This document shows positions 10,563 through 22,696 of a stretch of 64,000 nucleotides of DNA, in pieces. Source of the stretch: Microglena sp. YARC (lineage: Eukaryota > Chlorophyta > Chlorophyceae > Chlamydomonadales > Chlamydomonadaceae). The stretch spans positions 35,599,079-35,663,078 of the forward strand of contig CM039464.1 in NCBI GenBank assembly GCA_022414725.1, written 5' to 3'. Below the pieces are notes generated by a model that worked only from the letters and a program-made list of their open reading frames with translations, had not been told where the DNA came from and did not search any database. The position numbers and the translations under genes were made by a program. Numbering within the stretch: position 1 is the stretch's first letter; each line of letters opens with the position of its first letter.

Positions 10563-10870
10563 GTATCAAGCAGAATTCTTCTTGGACACCCCCTTTTGGT
10601 TTTTATTAAGGGGGAAGCACGGGAATTCCTGTCCCGAATGACTTCTGCGACGAAGACTTCTTTCTTCGACTTACACGAAACTTGAAAAATGTGAATCTTT
10701 TGCCTAGCACCCAATTCCCGGCCTTTTTCATTAAGGATGAATTTTGAAAAAGTCCCCGAGTTCTGTACCCGGTGCTTTGGCATTCAAAAACGTAGTAAAA
10801 TGGCCCGGTGGAAGGTTGTGAAGACATGATTATTCTGTGTAGTAATTCAAATATAAAAAAATAATTATCG
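10563..10870 (+). repeat. Segmental duplication, copy 2
   Basis: Homologous to 7913-8240. Only indels and scattered substitutions separate the two copies. No gene is supported here. Confidence 0.75.
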
Positions 10871-11034
10871 CGTTGGGCTCCTTGTCCATCAGATAGACAA
10901 CAGACCGCACACACATGACACGGTGGCTTGCGCAGACTCCCATCTGTCTCCACACGACACACCGCACTGAGGCTTGCGGCGGCGGCTGTCGAAAAACGAG
11001 TGTGTGAGACATTCTCCGGAAGAATTCTGCAGTT

Positions 11035-11560
11035 CTAATTTTTTGTAATAATTCTTGTTCCCAAGATGGAGAGCCTTTTCAGAGGTGTTCATGTGAACAC
11101 GTTTAAAATAGGGATTGATTGATTGATGGATTGATGATTCTTATTTTTTTGTTGAAATAGTTGTTGTTCCCAAGATGGAGAGTCTTTTCAGAGGTGTTCA
11201 TGTGAACACGTTTAAAATAGGGATTGATTGATTGATGGATTGATGATTCTTATTTTTTTTGTTGAAATAGTTGTTGTTCCCAAGATGGAGAGCCTTTTCA
11301 GAGGTGTTCATGTGAACACGTTTAAAATAGGGATTGATGGATTGATGATTCTTATTTTTTTGTTGAAATAGTTGTTGTTCCCAAGATGGAGAGTCTTTTC
11401 AGAGGTGTTTCATGTGAACACGTTTAAAATAGGGATTGATTGATTGATGGATTGATGATTCTTATTTTTTTTGTTGAAATAGTTGTTTGTTCCCAAGATG
11501 GAGAGTCTTTTCAGAGGTGTTTCATGTGAACACGTTTAAAATAGGGATTGATTGATGCGT
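11035..11560 (+). repeat. Tandem array, 5 copies of a ~110-bp unit
   Basis: Same family as 8875-9650 but with longer GATTGATTGATGGATTGATG spacers, giving a period near 110 bp. Five TGTTCA-TG-TGAACA dyads are present; two carry an extra T. Confidence 0.9.
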
Positions 11561-11854
11561 AATTTCCGAAAAACTTAACCGTGAGACACCCCAGGCTGTG
11601 TTAGGCCGACGCCGCATTTTTGGTTACATTTCAGGTAAAACAGTGTCAGTCTCCGGCGAGCCGTTGAGATTTCAAAAAATTAATTCAAAAAGACCTCACA
11701 TAGGCAAGGAGTGGGACAGGGAGAATAGTGGGTCGGATTCAACTGGTTACAATAGCCAATCTCAATCAATACATAGATCTCCATCTCCCCCCCACACCTC
11801 ATCAACTAACGTCCAGCCCCACCCGCCCCCATGCTAAGTGGGCATACACCACAG

Positions 11855-12187
11855 TCACATGATTCGAATGTAGTCGAAGTGATCGACTGTCACAACTGCA
11901 TTCGCAGGGCAATCCCTGCAATTCACAAGCATAGGGATAGGCATACCAAACATCTTCATGATTAGGACACTAAAATCAGGAGATGAAGAGTGCTTCAAAT
12001 CTCGCAGTCGAACTCCTTCCCTGTCGACAACATCCTCGCCACCATCCTCCTCGTCGATGATGCAAAAGATGCCATTCTTGATGTACGGAACACTTCCTGC
12101 ATACTCGGAATCCATACACATGGAAGTTCGGAGCTGAATCTTGATACCCCCTTCTTCATCATAGCCATCTTCAGTGCATGCGAACAT
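11855..12187 (-). CDS. Hypothetical acidic protein, 110 aa
   Basis: An intact 110-codon frame on the minus strand with a central acidic run (IIDEEDGGEDVVDREG) and a more hydrophobic C-terminal third with paired cysteines (NCRDCP). No family is recognised. The complementary frames lack coding character, and the ORF is flanked by repeats only. The ATG at 12187 is the first in frame. Confidence 0.45.
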   Translation of the reverse strand: MFACTEDGYDEEGGIKIQLRTSMCMDSEYAGSVPYIKNGIFCIIDEEDGGEDVVDREGVRLRDLKHSSSPDFSVLIMKMFGMPIPMLVNCRDCPANAVVTVDHFDYIRIM

Positions 12188-12214
12188 GGGTGGATGGTTG
12201 GTCAGCTCATGCTA

Positions 12215-12630
12215 TCGCAGGTGGAGGAGCCATAGAGATAGAAAGCCAGCGCAATCCAAACGCGAACTTCGCAAATACTAGCACTAGCAGCAATGAAGGT
12301 AACCATGACTATCGCAGGTGGAGCTATAGAGCTAGCAAGCCAGCGCGATCCAAACACGAACTTCGCAAATACTAGCAGCAATGAAAGTAACCATGACTGG
12401 ATAATGCTTTCGCAGGTGGAGCCATAGAGCTAGCAAGCCTCGCAAATACTAGCAGCAATGAAAGTAACCATGACTGGATAATGCTTTCGCAGGTGGAGCC
12501 ATAGAGCTAGCAAGCCTCGCAAATACTAGCAGCCATGAAAGTAACCATGACTGGATAATGCTTTCGCAGGTGGAGACATAAAGCTAGCAAGCCTTGCGAA
12601 TACTAGCAGCAATGAAAGTAACCATGACTA
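12215..12630 (+). repeat. Minisatellite, ~5 copies of a 77-98 bp unit
   Basis: Units contain GGTGGAGCCATAGAGCTAGC, CGCAAATACTAGCAGCAATG and AAGTAACCATGACT. The first two copies carry an extra block with CCAAACRCGAACTTCG. No conserved reading frame. Confidence 0.85.
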
Positions 12631-12946
12631 GATCTCGATGACTGCTACTATTGAACTCACCCTCGGAATCAGCTTTCGGAGTTCGCTGGATGCTCCCTAA
12701 CACACTGAGTTCACCCTCGGAATTAGCTTTCGGATTTTCGCTGGATACGCCCGAACACACTGAGTTCGTGAGAGAAGAATTGGAGTACTTCGGTACTTGG
12801 TTAAGATTGACATGGCTGGGGTGTGTTGTGCTTGGCCTGGGTGTGGTGTGGCCAGGGTTCGTATTTTTTCGAGGCGCATGGGGACACGTGTCGGATATGA
12901 CTTGTTTACACTCGTGGTTCGATGCGCATGGGGACACGTGTCGTCT

Positions 12947-13035
12947 CAAGCAGACTTCTGCTTGACAACTATGTCGGAGTATGAAAGAGGAATCGCGGAC
13001 CCACGGAGTGGGGCAGGGGAATTCAGTTGAGGACT
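12947..13035 (+). repeat. Two-hairpin module
   Basis: TCAAGCAGACTTCTGCTTGA hairpin, then CCCACGGAGTGGGGCAGGGG and AATTCAG. The preceding 110 bp holds a short duplication of CATGGGGACACGTGTCG and an inverted ACGAGTGTAAAC motif at 12904-12915. Confidence 0.6.
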
Positions 13036-13655
13036 CGTGTGAAGCTTCGAGGCGCGCGAAAACACATTGGATTACGCATTGAGGGATAGGGATGCTGATC
13101 GAGAGTTGGGACGCGGAGTCATCATGCGGATTTAGTCGACGACAAAGGGTTTCGTGTGCGCCTCAAACAAACGAGTGTAAGAAACGCAAAATACGTACAG
13201 ATTACAGCAAAATACGTACAGATTACGTGTGTGTCATGAAATGTACGGACGGGGGTCTGCGACAAGCCGCCATGGTATGTGTGTGAGCGAATGACATTAT
13301 GGACGGGGGAATGCGAAAGCCGTCGTGTGTCATGTAAGGATGCGGGGGGGGGGCGGTGTGCGCTGCTGACACACGTGCCGCTCGACATCCATTTAGGGTT
13401 TTGAGATGGGGGACGGATCTAGGGAGGTGTTACAGATGATGAGTGACGGAATCATATCCACTGGCTGACCAAGACTTCTTCAGACGATCACCGCGACATG
13501 GCATGACAGAGATTGAGTGTTGGTTGGGTTATTTATTTGTTTGTAAAAGCTTTCTCTACGATTTTGAAGGTTTAAGGGAGCATAACTGCTAGTGACCGTT
13601 ATTACAATTGTAAACACAAACAACTGAACAAAAAAGACTGGATAGATCGAACACA
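13036..13655. other. Intergenic stretch
   Basis: No gene recognised. It contains a short direct repeat of AAAATACGTACAGATTAC (13187-13224) and CG-rich lead-ins resembling those before other modules. The frames present are short and non-conserved. Confidence 0.35.
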
Positions 13656-13957
13656 ATGAACTCGTCGAGGAAAGGTGACGAAGTTCGTCACGCCAACAAC
13701 CAAAATGGAGACAAGGGGATTTCAACGTTGTCAAAGAAGCGATACTTCGAGATGGAAGAGAGAGTGAAGATGATACTGGGGGTTAAATTACAGGAAGAGG
13801 GGGCATGGTCATGAAGGCGATGCGTGAGATCATGAAGTTCGACCCGAATGTATCAAGGTACAGTGAGGAGGTCAGGGAGGTGCTTGAGGAGAACTCAAGG
13901 AAGTGGAGGCAGCGGAATAAGGACGAGAAAAATGCGGTGAGATTAATTATAGTTTAG
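13656..13957 (+). pseudogene. Small charged hypothetical protein, frameshifted
   Basis: The ATG at 13656 opens a frame rich in Lys, Arg and Glu (SKKRYFEMEERVKM) that stops near 13814. An overlapping frame continues with MKFDPNVSRYSEEVREVLEE to a TAG at 13955-13957. Together they look like one protein of about 100 residues split by one base in the GAGGGGGCATGG stretch near 13797. Family unknown; charged helices are predicted by eye. Confidence 0.35.
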
Positions 13958-14047
13958 AAGTTTTATAGAGAGGTCAAGTAAGATTTTTCATGCCTCACCC
14001 TCAAGCTTCTCCACATCCGTCTCTAAAAGAGACGGCGATGTCTCAAG

Positions 14048-17000
14048 CAGACACTTTATTGACAACTCTGTGGTTTTTTTATGAAGGGAGTGGAATCACA
14101 ATGCTAATTGACTCAATAGAAAACGGTGGTATGATGATGAAATGTTTCAAGCAGACGCCTGCTCGAGAAAAACGATTGGTAAAAATCGATGTCTATTTAT
14201 ATGTTACTATATAATTTTTGTTTCACTTGTTTCATCAAAAAGAAAAGTATCTATAGGAGAAGAAAATAAGAATAGTTTTTGGTTTGGGTGAAACAAGTGA
14301 AACAAAACAAAAACAAAACAGATTGGATGTGATTCGATGACGGTGGACGTCGTCTAGAGTGTTGGTGTATTGGATGTGACGGCCCTCGTCCATCAGACAT
14401 ACCATAACAGAACATGGAGATTCACTCAACACAATAATGGACAGACAGGTAGGTGCAGACACTTTATTGACAACTCTGTGGTTTTTTATGAAGGGAGTGG
14501 AATCACAATGCTAATTGACTCATAGAAAACGGTGGTATGATGATGAAATGTTTCAAGCAGCGCCTTGCTCGAGAAAAACGATTGGTAAAAATCGATGTCT
14601 ATTTATATGTTACTATATAATTTTTGTTTCACTTGTTTCATCAAAAAGAAAAGTATCTATAGGAGAAGAAAATTAGAATAGTTTTTGGTTTGGGTGAAAC
14701 AAGTGAAACAAAACAAAAACAAAACAGATTGGATGTGATTCGATGACGGTGGACGTCGTCTAGAGGTGTTGGTGTATTGGATGTGACGGCCTCGTCCATC
14801 AGACATACCATAACAGAACATGGAGATTCACTCAACACAATAATGGACAGACAGGTAGGTACAGACACTTTATTGACAACTCTGTGGTTTTTTTATGAAG
14901 GGAGTGGAATCACAATGCTAATTGACTCAATAGAAAACGGTGGTATGATGATGAAATGTTTTCAAGCAGACGCCTGCTCGAGAAAACGATTGGTAAAAAT
15001 CGATGTCTATTTATATGTTACTATATAATTTTTGTTTCACTTGTTTCATCAAAAAGAAAAGTATCTATAGGAGAAGAAAATAAGAATAGTTTTTGGTTTG
15101 GGTGAAACAAGTGAACAAAACAAAAACAAAACAGATTGGATGTGATTCGATGACGGTGGACGTCGTCTAGAGGTGTTGTGTATTGGATGTGACGGCCTCG
15201 TCATCAGACATACCATAAACAGAACATGGAGAATTCACTCAACACAATAATGGACAGACAGGTAGGTGCAGACACTTTATTGACAACTCTGTGGTTTTTA
15301 TGAAGGGAGTGGAATCACAATGCTAATTGACTCAATAGAAAACGGTGGTATGATGATGAAATGTTTCAAGCAGACGCCTGCTCGAGAAAAAACGATTGGT
15401 AAAAATCGATGTCTATTTATATGTTACTATATAATTTTTTGTTTCACTTGTTTCATCAAAAAGAAAAGTATCTATAGGAGAAGAAAATAAGAATAGTTTT
15501 GGTTTGGGTGAAACAAGTGAAACAAACAAAAACAAAACAGATTGGATGTGATTCGATGACGGTGGACGTCGTCTAGAGGTGTTGGTGTATTGGATGTGAC
15601 GGCTCGTCCATCAGACATACCATAACAGAACATGGAGATTCACTCAACACAATAATGGACAGACAGGTAGGTGCAGACACTTTATTGACAACTCTGTGGT
15701 TTTTTATGAAGGGAGTGGAATCACAATGCTAATTGACTCAATAGAAAACGGTGGTATGATGATGAAATGTTTCAAGCAGACGCCTGCTCGAGAAAAACGA
15801 TTGGTAAAAATCGATGTCTATTTATATGTTACTATATAATTTTTGTTTCACTTGTTTCATCAAAAAGAAAAGTATCTATAGGAGAAGAAAATAAGAATAG
15901 TTTTGGTTTGGGTGAAACAAGTGAAACAAAACAAAAACAAAACAGATTGGATGTGATTCGATGACGGTGGACGTCGTCTAGAGGTGTTGGTGTATTGGAT
16001 GTGACGGCCTCGTCCATCAGACATACCATAACAGAACATGGAGATTCACTCAACACAATAATGGACAGACAGGTAGGTGCAGACACTTTATTGACAACTC
16101 TGTGGTTTTTTTATGAAGGGAGTGGAATCACAATGCTAATTGACTCAATAGAAACGGTGGTATGATGATGAAATGTTTCAAGCAGACGCCTGCTCGAGAA
16201 AAACGATTGGTAAAAATCGATGTCTATTTATATGTTACTATATAATTTTTGTTTCACTTGTTTCATCAAAAAGAAAAGTATCTATAGGAGAAGAAAATAA
16301 GAATAGTTTTTGGTTTGGGTGAAACAAGTGAAACAAAACAAAAACAAAACAGATTGGATGTGATTCGATGACGGTGGACGTCGTCTAGAGGTGTTGGTGT
16401 ATTGGATGTGACGGCCTCGTCCATCAGACATACCATAACAGAACATGGAGATTCACTCAACACAATAATGGACAGACAGGTAGGTGCAGACACTTTATTG
16501 ACAACTCTGTGGTTTTTTATGAAGGGAGTGGAATCACATGCTAATTGACTCAATAGAAAACGGTGGTATGATGATGAAATGTTTCAAGCAGACGCCTGCT
16601 CGAGAAAAAACGATGGTAAAATCGATGTCTATTTATATGTTACTATATAATTTTTGTTTCACTTGTTTCATCAAAAAGAAAAGTATCTATAGGAGAAGAA
16701 AATAAGAATAGTTTTGGTTTGGGTGAAACAAGTGAAACAAAACAAAAACAAAACAGATTGGATGTGATTCGATGACGGTGGACGTCGTCTAGAGGTGTTG
16801 GTGTATTGGATGTGACGGCCTCGTCCATCAGACATACCATAACAGAAACATGGAGATTCACTCAACACAATAATGGACAGACAGGTAGGTGCAGACACTT
16901 TATTGACAACTCTGTGGTTTTTTTATGAAGGGAGTGGAATCACAATGCTAATTGACTCAATAGAAAACGGTGGTATGATGATGAAATGTTTCAAGCAGAC

Positions 17001-18035
17001 GCCTGCTCGAGAAAAACGATTGGTAAAAATCGATGTCTATTTATATGTTACTATATAATTTTTGTTTCACTTGTTTCATCAAAAAGAAAAGTATCTATAG
17101 GAGAAGAAAATAAGAATAGTTTTGGTTTGGGTGAAACAAGTGAAACAAAACAAAAACAAAACAGATTGGATGTGATTCGATGACGGTGGACGTCGTCTAG
17201 AGGTGTTGGTGTATTGGATGTGACGGCCTCGTCCATCAGACATACCATAACAGAACATGGAGATTCACTCAACACAATAATGGACAGACAGGTAGGTGCA
17301 GACACTTTATTGACAACTCTGTGGTTTTTTATGAAGGGAGTGGAATCACAATGCTAATTGACTCAATAGAAACGGTGGTATGATGATGAAATGTTTCAAG
17401 CAGACGCCTGCTCGAGAAAAAACGATTGGTAAAAATCGATGTCTATTTATATGTTACTATATAATTTTTGTTTCACTTGTTTCATCAAAAAGAAAAGTAT
17501 CTATAGGAGAAGAAAATTAGAATAGTTTTGGTTTGGGTGAAACAAGTGAAACAAAACAAAAACAAAACAGATTGGATGTGATTCGATGACGGTGGACGTC
17601 GTCTAGAGGTGTTGGTGTATTGGATGTGACGGCCTCGTCCATCAGACATACCATAACAGAACATGGAGATTCACTCAACACAATAATGGACAGACAGGTA
17701 GGTGCAGACACTTTATTGACAACTCTGTGGTTTTTTATGAAGGGAGTGGAATCACAATGCTAATTGACTCAATAGAAAACGGTGGTATGATGATGAAATG
17801 TTTCAAGCAGACGCCTGCTCGAGAAAAACGATTGGTAAAAATCGATGTCTATTTATATGTTACTATATAATTTTGTTTCACTTGTTTCATCAAAAAGAAA
17901 AGTATCTATAGGAGAAGAAAATAAGAATAGTTTTGGTTTGGGTGAAACAAGTGAAACAAAACAAAAACAAAACAGATTGGATGTGATTCGATGACGGTGG
18001 ACGTCGTCTAGAGGTGTTGGTGTCTCCTTGGTGGA
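14048..18035 (+). repeat. Satellite array, 10 copies of a ~406-bp unit
   Basis: Units begin at about 14048, 14456, 14862, 15269, 15674, 16080, 16487, 16892, 17299 and 17705 (periods 405-408). Each contains CAGACACTTTATTGACAACT, a tail reduced from the hairpin module (TTTCAAGCAGACGCCTGCTC), an inverted pair GTTTCACTTGTTTC ... GAAACAAGTGAAAC, and GACGGTGGACGTCGTC. Copies differ mostly by one-base indels in homopolymers. The last unit breaks near 18035 just before the primase gene. The short frames inside are not conserved. Confidence 0.95.
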
Positions 18036-18157
18036 TTGGATGTGACGCACATTAAATCGAAATAACATTCGTCATCGGAGGGTGCTTAAAGGACTACCTG
18101 TATGAATGCATACATCAACACAACTAAAATCAACACAACTAAAATCAACACAACGAC

Positions 18158-20677
18158 ATGTCATCCTACGAAGAGTTGCAGAAGCTCAGCGCGTGGCTGA
18201 AGAGATCTGATGTGAGTGTGGGAAGAACAGTATTGATGCCCATGACTGATTTGAAGGCGCCTAAACACAAGCATTTAGGAAAAGCGAAGTGGGGATGGGC
18301 CGAAGCGGACGCGTACGCGAACAACAACCCAACACACAAGGCATGGGGAATGTTGTTGGATGGATTGGTTGTGATCGACGCGGACGACGCAGAGACAGTG
18401 CAATGGTTGGAGAGGATGGAAGATGAAGATGGTGAGGTGGGTGAGGCCATGCAGAGGTGCGCCATCCAAGAGACTAGGAAGGGACGCCACTACATGTTCT
18501 TGCGCCCGACATGGGCAGACGAGGAGGGGTACTTTGACGGTGCACGACAAGTCGATGATGCAAGGAAGGTTGATATGAAGAGCCTGTGCCGGACAGGGAC
18601 CAGGGGGCTGCTGTCTGTTGCGCCCACAGAGGGGAAGGTATGGAAGGAGGGAAGGGCTCCGTGGGAGCTAGAGTCGATACCGTACATTCCAAAGGCGTTG
18701 ATGGAGAGGGTGGCGAAGAAGAAGAATAAAAGGACGAGTAAGAGGAAGGGAGCGGCGGGATACTCAACAACGGAGGTGGAGCAGGGGATAATGATGCCGA
18801 CAAGCTTCATGGAGAGCACGCATGTAGAGAAGCTGCTACTGCTCCTAGGAAAAAGCAGGTGGGATTCCAGAGACACATGGCGAGGAGTGGCGACGGCATT
18901 GAAGAACGAGTACGGCGAGGCGTACAAGGCGTTATGGAAACAAATGTCCAAGTTGTCCCCAAGATACGATGAGGACGACGCAGAGAAACTATGGGAGACG
19001 GTGGGAAGGCCCCGGCTATGATGGGCCGAAGATGACAAATGAAGTCGGTGGCCAAGTGGGCCGGCGAGGACGACCCGCGCGGGTACGCTATGTACATAGC
19101 ATCTTCGATTCCAAAAATAGTAAGGGACATGTGGGACAAGGGAGACAGAGGATTGGGGGAGATTATGCACTATCTTATGAAAGGGACGTTGAAGAAGACA
19201 GGGAAGAGATGCAGCGACTACTACATATTCGATGAGGACACGTGCAGGTGGGTCAGTGTGGAGGATGGGTGGGTCAAGACCGTGGCGAGCAAGGTCTTAG
19301 AAGGGATGCTCAGGGACGTCGATTTATGGATATCGTCACAGGCCGCACAGTTGTGCATCGGAGTGGTGGTGGGAAAAGAAGAAGAATCCAGGAGTAAAGA
19401 AGATCTGGATGCGAAGAAAAAAGAAGTTGCAAGGCTGATCCGGTACATACAGTCTTCACGTGGAGTGAAGAACACAATGGACTTCGCAGGGCCACTTCTC
19501 ATTGACGAGACGTTCGAGCAACGACTGGACGGAAATAGGCCACTTGATAGGGGTCAAGGGGGGGAGCGTCGTGGACCTAAGGACAGGTCAGAAGAGACAG
19601 AGGGTGGCAGAGGACATGGTTCACAACGAACTGGATGTGGAGTACGAGAATGACAACAACAAACCATGCGATGACCAATGCCGCACGCGCAGAGTGGATG
19701 CACAGGATCGTAGAGAAGATCATGGGCGGGGACGAGGACATGGCATCTTTTCTTCAACGTCTTCTTGGGTACGGAATCACAGGCGAAGTGAGAGAAGAAA
19801 TCTTTCCTGTATGGACAGGAAGCGGGAGGAACGGAAAGGGGCTGTTGACGCAGGCGCTGCAACAGCTGCTAGGGGAATACTACAAGGAGATGAACTGTGC
19901 GGTCATAAGTGACTCAAGGTGTGCAGCAACATCGACGCAGAGCGGGCAAAGCTGATAGGAGCGAGAATCGCGGTCTTCAACGAGCTCAAGCCTGGTGAGA
20001 AGCTGAAGACCAACGAAGTCCAACTGCTGACAGGAGGAGACGGTTTCCCGGTCAAGGCGATTTACAAGAACCCGGTGACGGTCATGCCAAAACATCTCGC
20101 AATTTTAGTAACAAATCACATGCCAGAGATGTCCGAGGTAATCGTGGCATTGGTCGAAAGAATTTGTGCCGTTCACTTCCCAGTGACATTCAGGGACCTC
20201 ATCCCTGGGGAGAGCGAAACCGCGACGCTGCGGCAATGCGACCAAACCATGAAGGAGAAACTGAAGTCGCCAGAGGGCCAGTCGGCTCTGTTTGCCTGGC
20301 TGGTCGAGGGAGCGGTGGCGTGGTATGGTGGGACGGAGAGCCTGAAGGCCATGGCGCCAACGAAGGTGTCAGAGTTCACCAGAAAGTACCTGGCTGAGCA
20401 GGATACTGTGCAAGCATTCCTCACCGACAACTGCGAGTTTGGGAAAACATTCAGGGAGTCAAGTGTTGCATTGTTCGATATGTATTGCGAGGTAAGTGGC
20501 GAGAATCAATCAAAAAACCCATGGTTCATCGGGCAGATGAAGAAGAAGGGGTTTCAGAAAAAGGCGATTCGAATCGGAAGGGAGGGGACACAACAGGGAT
20601 ATATGGGATTGCAGCTACGACATGATGATGGTGATAATGGTGGTGCACTCACGACTCACGCAAGTGAAGAGGAATAA
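18158..20677 (+). pseudogene. D5-type primase-helicase, broken into several frames
   Basis: This would prime and unwind DNA at viral replication forks. In order: an archaeo-eukaryotic Prim-Pol-like N-terminus with VVIDADD (first 287 codons, intact to 19021), a PriCT-like segment ending ETVGR, a middle region, the SF3 Walker A WTGSGRNGKG near 19815-19845, the Walker B/arginine region (ARIAVFNELKPGEKL) near 19965-20000, the sensor ILVTNHMPEM, and a C-terminal tail to 20677. Five or six one-base indels near 19008, 19035, 19535, 19680 and 19910 separate these, several in short homopolymers. Total span equals a normal ~830-residue giant-virus or virophage-type protein. It is decayed unless the indels are sequencing errors. 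Confidence 0.85.
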
Positions 20678-20694
20678 GATGATGCACACACACG

Positions 20695-20772
20695 CATAGC
20701 GGCGGCTTTTGTAGTTTCGGGGATCGTCGGGCCTTTTATCATGTCCGGCGATCGATTGTACCGCCGCCAGCA
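20695..20772 (+). terminator. Nested hairpin after the primase region
   Basis: A 9-bp stem (GATCGTCGG/CCGGCGATC) with an AT-rich loop is nested within GGCGGC/GCCGCC arms. It lies directly downstream of the last helicase frame and could mark a transcript 3' end. Inferred from structure only. Confidence 0.35.
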
Positions 20773-20877
20773 CTACACAGGATTCAGGTGAGGGGGGGGG
20801 GGCTTAGGCCACAACAACGTTTACACTCGTGTTTCTAGGAACGGAGACCGACCACTCTCATCAAGGACGGCGGCATC

Positions 20878-21310
20878 TGTCGAGTCGAGGCGAGTCACAT
20901 CACATCACATCACATGGCGACCTCTCGTATCACGGCGGAAACTGTCGAGTCGAGTCGAGTCGAGTCACATCACATCACATCACATGGCGACCGACCTCTC
21001 GCATCACGGCGGAAACTGTCGAGTCGAGTCGAGTCGAGTCGAGTCACATCACATCACATGGCGACCCCTCGCATCACGGCGGAAACTGTCGAGTCGAGTC
21101 GAGTCACATCACATGGCGACCTCTCGCATCACGGCGGAAACTGTCGAGTCGAGTCGAGTCGAGTCGAGTCACATCACATCACATGGCGACCTCTTGCATC
21201 ACGGCGGAAACTGTCGAGTCGAGTCGAGTCACATCACATGGCGACCTCTCGCATCACGGCGGAAACTGTCGAGTCGAGTCGAGTCGAGTCGAGTCACATC
21301 ACATCACATC
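20878..21310 (+). repeat. Minisatellite with GAGTC and ACATC sub-repeats
   Basis: Six to seven units of about 57-75 bp with core GCGACCTCTCGCATCACGGC, then variable runs of (GAGTC)n and (ACATC)n. A partial copy lies at 21580-21660. All three forward frames stay open across it (RVESSHIT-type peptides), which reflects the repeat rather than a gene. Confidence 0.9.
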
Positions 21311-22028
21311 ATTCTTCTTCTTGTGACTTCTCATTTGTTAGCTTCTTACCTCCGCCACTGTAAGTGGTTGAGATCTGGGTCCGGCTCTAAGGGGTTTAAT
21401 ACCTACGCCACCAAAACGGTGGTTGGGAGTTTGGTTTGTTTGTCCTCGACACACCCCTGATGTAATGGGTTTTTTGCTTTGTGGGTGCTTTTTCTTTTTG
21501 TTTAAAGCACAGAGTCTCATACACCCTCGCGGTGTCAAGTAGACTTTAACATGTAATGTAATGTAATGTAATGTAACATGGCGACCTCTCGCATCACGGC
21601 GGAAACTGTCGAGTCGAGTCGAGTCACATCACATGGCGACCTCTCGCATCAGTCGGCGGAACGATGTCGACTTACGGGGGACGATCGCTCGCATCGCAAC
21701 CGGTGATCACATGTCAAGCATGGGTCTGCTAGACAAGCACTCTCGTATATCGATAGGGGGATCGAGCCCCCCGCGGAGTGGGGCAGGGGAATTCAGCTGC
21801 GGACTCACAGAAACACGTGTCGGATCTGACCTGTTTACACTCGTGGTTAGTCTCAAGTCGTTTTTTTCACAAATCACCGGGGAGAATGGCCATCCCTTGA
21901 ATAGTCACAAAATGCCCAAGTGCCTCAACGACTCGACTGCCACTACCACCGGATGAGTTCCCGTTCATTCATTCATTCATTCTCACACACAAGGCGGTTT
22001 CTCAAGAAGACTCTGAAGACAGACGTCT
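21311..22028. other. Intergenic with one hairpin module
   Basis: No gene is supported. Present are a hairpin module at 21713-21805, an inverted ACGAGTGTAAAC motif at 21833-21844, and TACAGTGGCGGAGG on the minus strand near 21350 that resembles the TACAGT(C/T)GGCGGAACA transposon ends at 57749 and 30557. Confidence 0.35.
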
Positions 22029-22170
22029 CTCAAGCAGGGTTCTGCTTGACAACACTATGGGGAATTCTGAAGGGGGGGGTCGCGGGTCCGCGGAGCGGGA
22101 CAGTGGAATTCAGCTTCTGACTCGCAACGTGATCAGATGGGGGGCCGCAGGGGCTCAAAGTAATACGTTG
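22029..22170 (+). repeat. Two-hairpin module, full length
   Basis: Hairpin with a GTTC loop, then CGCGGGTCCGCGGAGCGGG, GTGGAATTCAGCTTCTGACTC and the GATCAGATGGGG tail. It is preceded by GACTCTGAAGACAGACG, the same bases that end other copies, so modules can be chained. Confidence 0.65.
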
Positions 22171-22224
22171 TACCACTACGTTAGTGGAGCCATGCGATGT
22201 GCGGAAGATGGGGCTGAAGCAGCT

Positions 22225-22500
22225 GTTGAGCCTTTTCAGAGGTGTTCATGTGAACACGTTTAAAATAGGGATTGATTGATTGATGATTCTTATTTTTTGT
22301 TGAAATAATTGTTGTTCCCAAGATGGAGAGTCTTCTTTTCAGAGGTGTTCATGTGAACACGTTTAAAATAGGGATTGATTGATGTGAGACATTCTCAGGC
22401 ATTCTTCAGTATTTATTTGTTGTTGAAATAATTGTCGTTACAGAGATGGAGAGTCTTTTCAGAGGTGTTCATGTGAACACGTTTAAAATAGGGATTGATG
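22225..22500 (+). repeat. Array, 3 units of the TGTTCA-TG-TGAACA family
   Basis: Three units, the last with TTACAGAGATGG in place of TTCCCAAGATGG, a form intermediate with the 40 kb and 57 kb arrays. Confidence 0.85.
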
Positions 22501-22630
22501 TGACAGAACACAATAGCTAAAAAACTGTCCCCGTTCGTCCATAATGGATGAATGATTCATTATCACACGGGCCACGGCAGCTTTCGCAGCCTCGTCCATT
22601 CAGTCTCAGTCTCACGACCGCATGTGCTTT

Positions 22631-22631
22631 A

Positions 22632-22664
<33 letters not shown>
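22631..22664 (+). repeat. (CTGT)n microsatellite
   Basis: About eight tandem CTGT units followed by a GTGC-type run. It lies just beyond the 3' end of the convergent T5orf172-like gene. Confidence 0.8.
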
Positions 22665-22696
22665 GTGTGCGTGCGTGCAGCAATGGATAACAGAGC

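Noticed and set aside
12584..12965. Overlapping 104- and 121-codon frames near 12.7 kb
   Set aside because: They cover a direct duplication (ACTCACCCTCGGAAT) and the hairpin module; opposite strands are equally open and neither resembles a protein family.
14100..18068. Recurrent ~75-residue minus-strand frames (MSAPTCLSIIVLSESPC-type) in the satellite
   Set aside because: They repeat with the 406-bp unit and are broken by homopolymer indels in several copies; no independent conservation.
20826..21460. Three overlapping long plus-strand frames with RVESSHIT peptides
   Set aside because: All three frames are open only because the repeat lacks stops; composition follows the GAGTC/ACATC sub-repeats.
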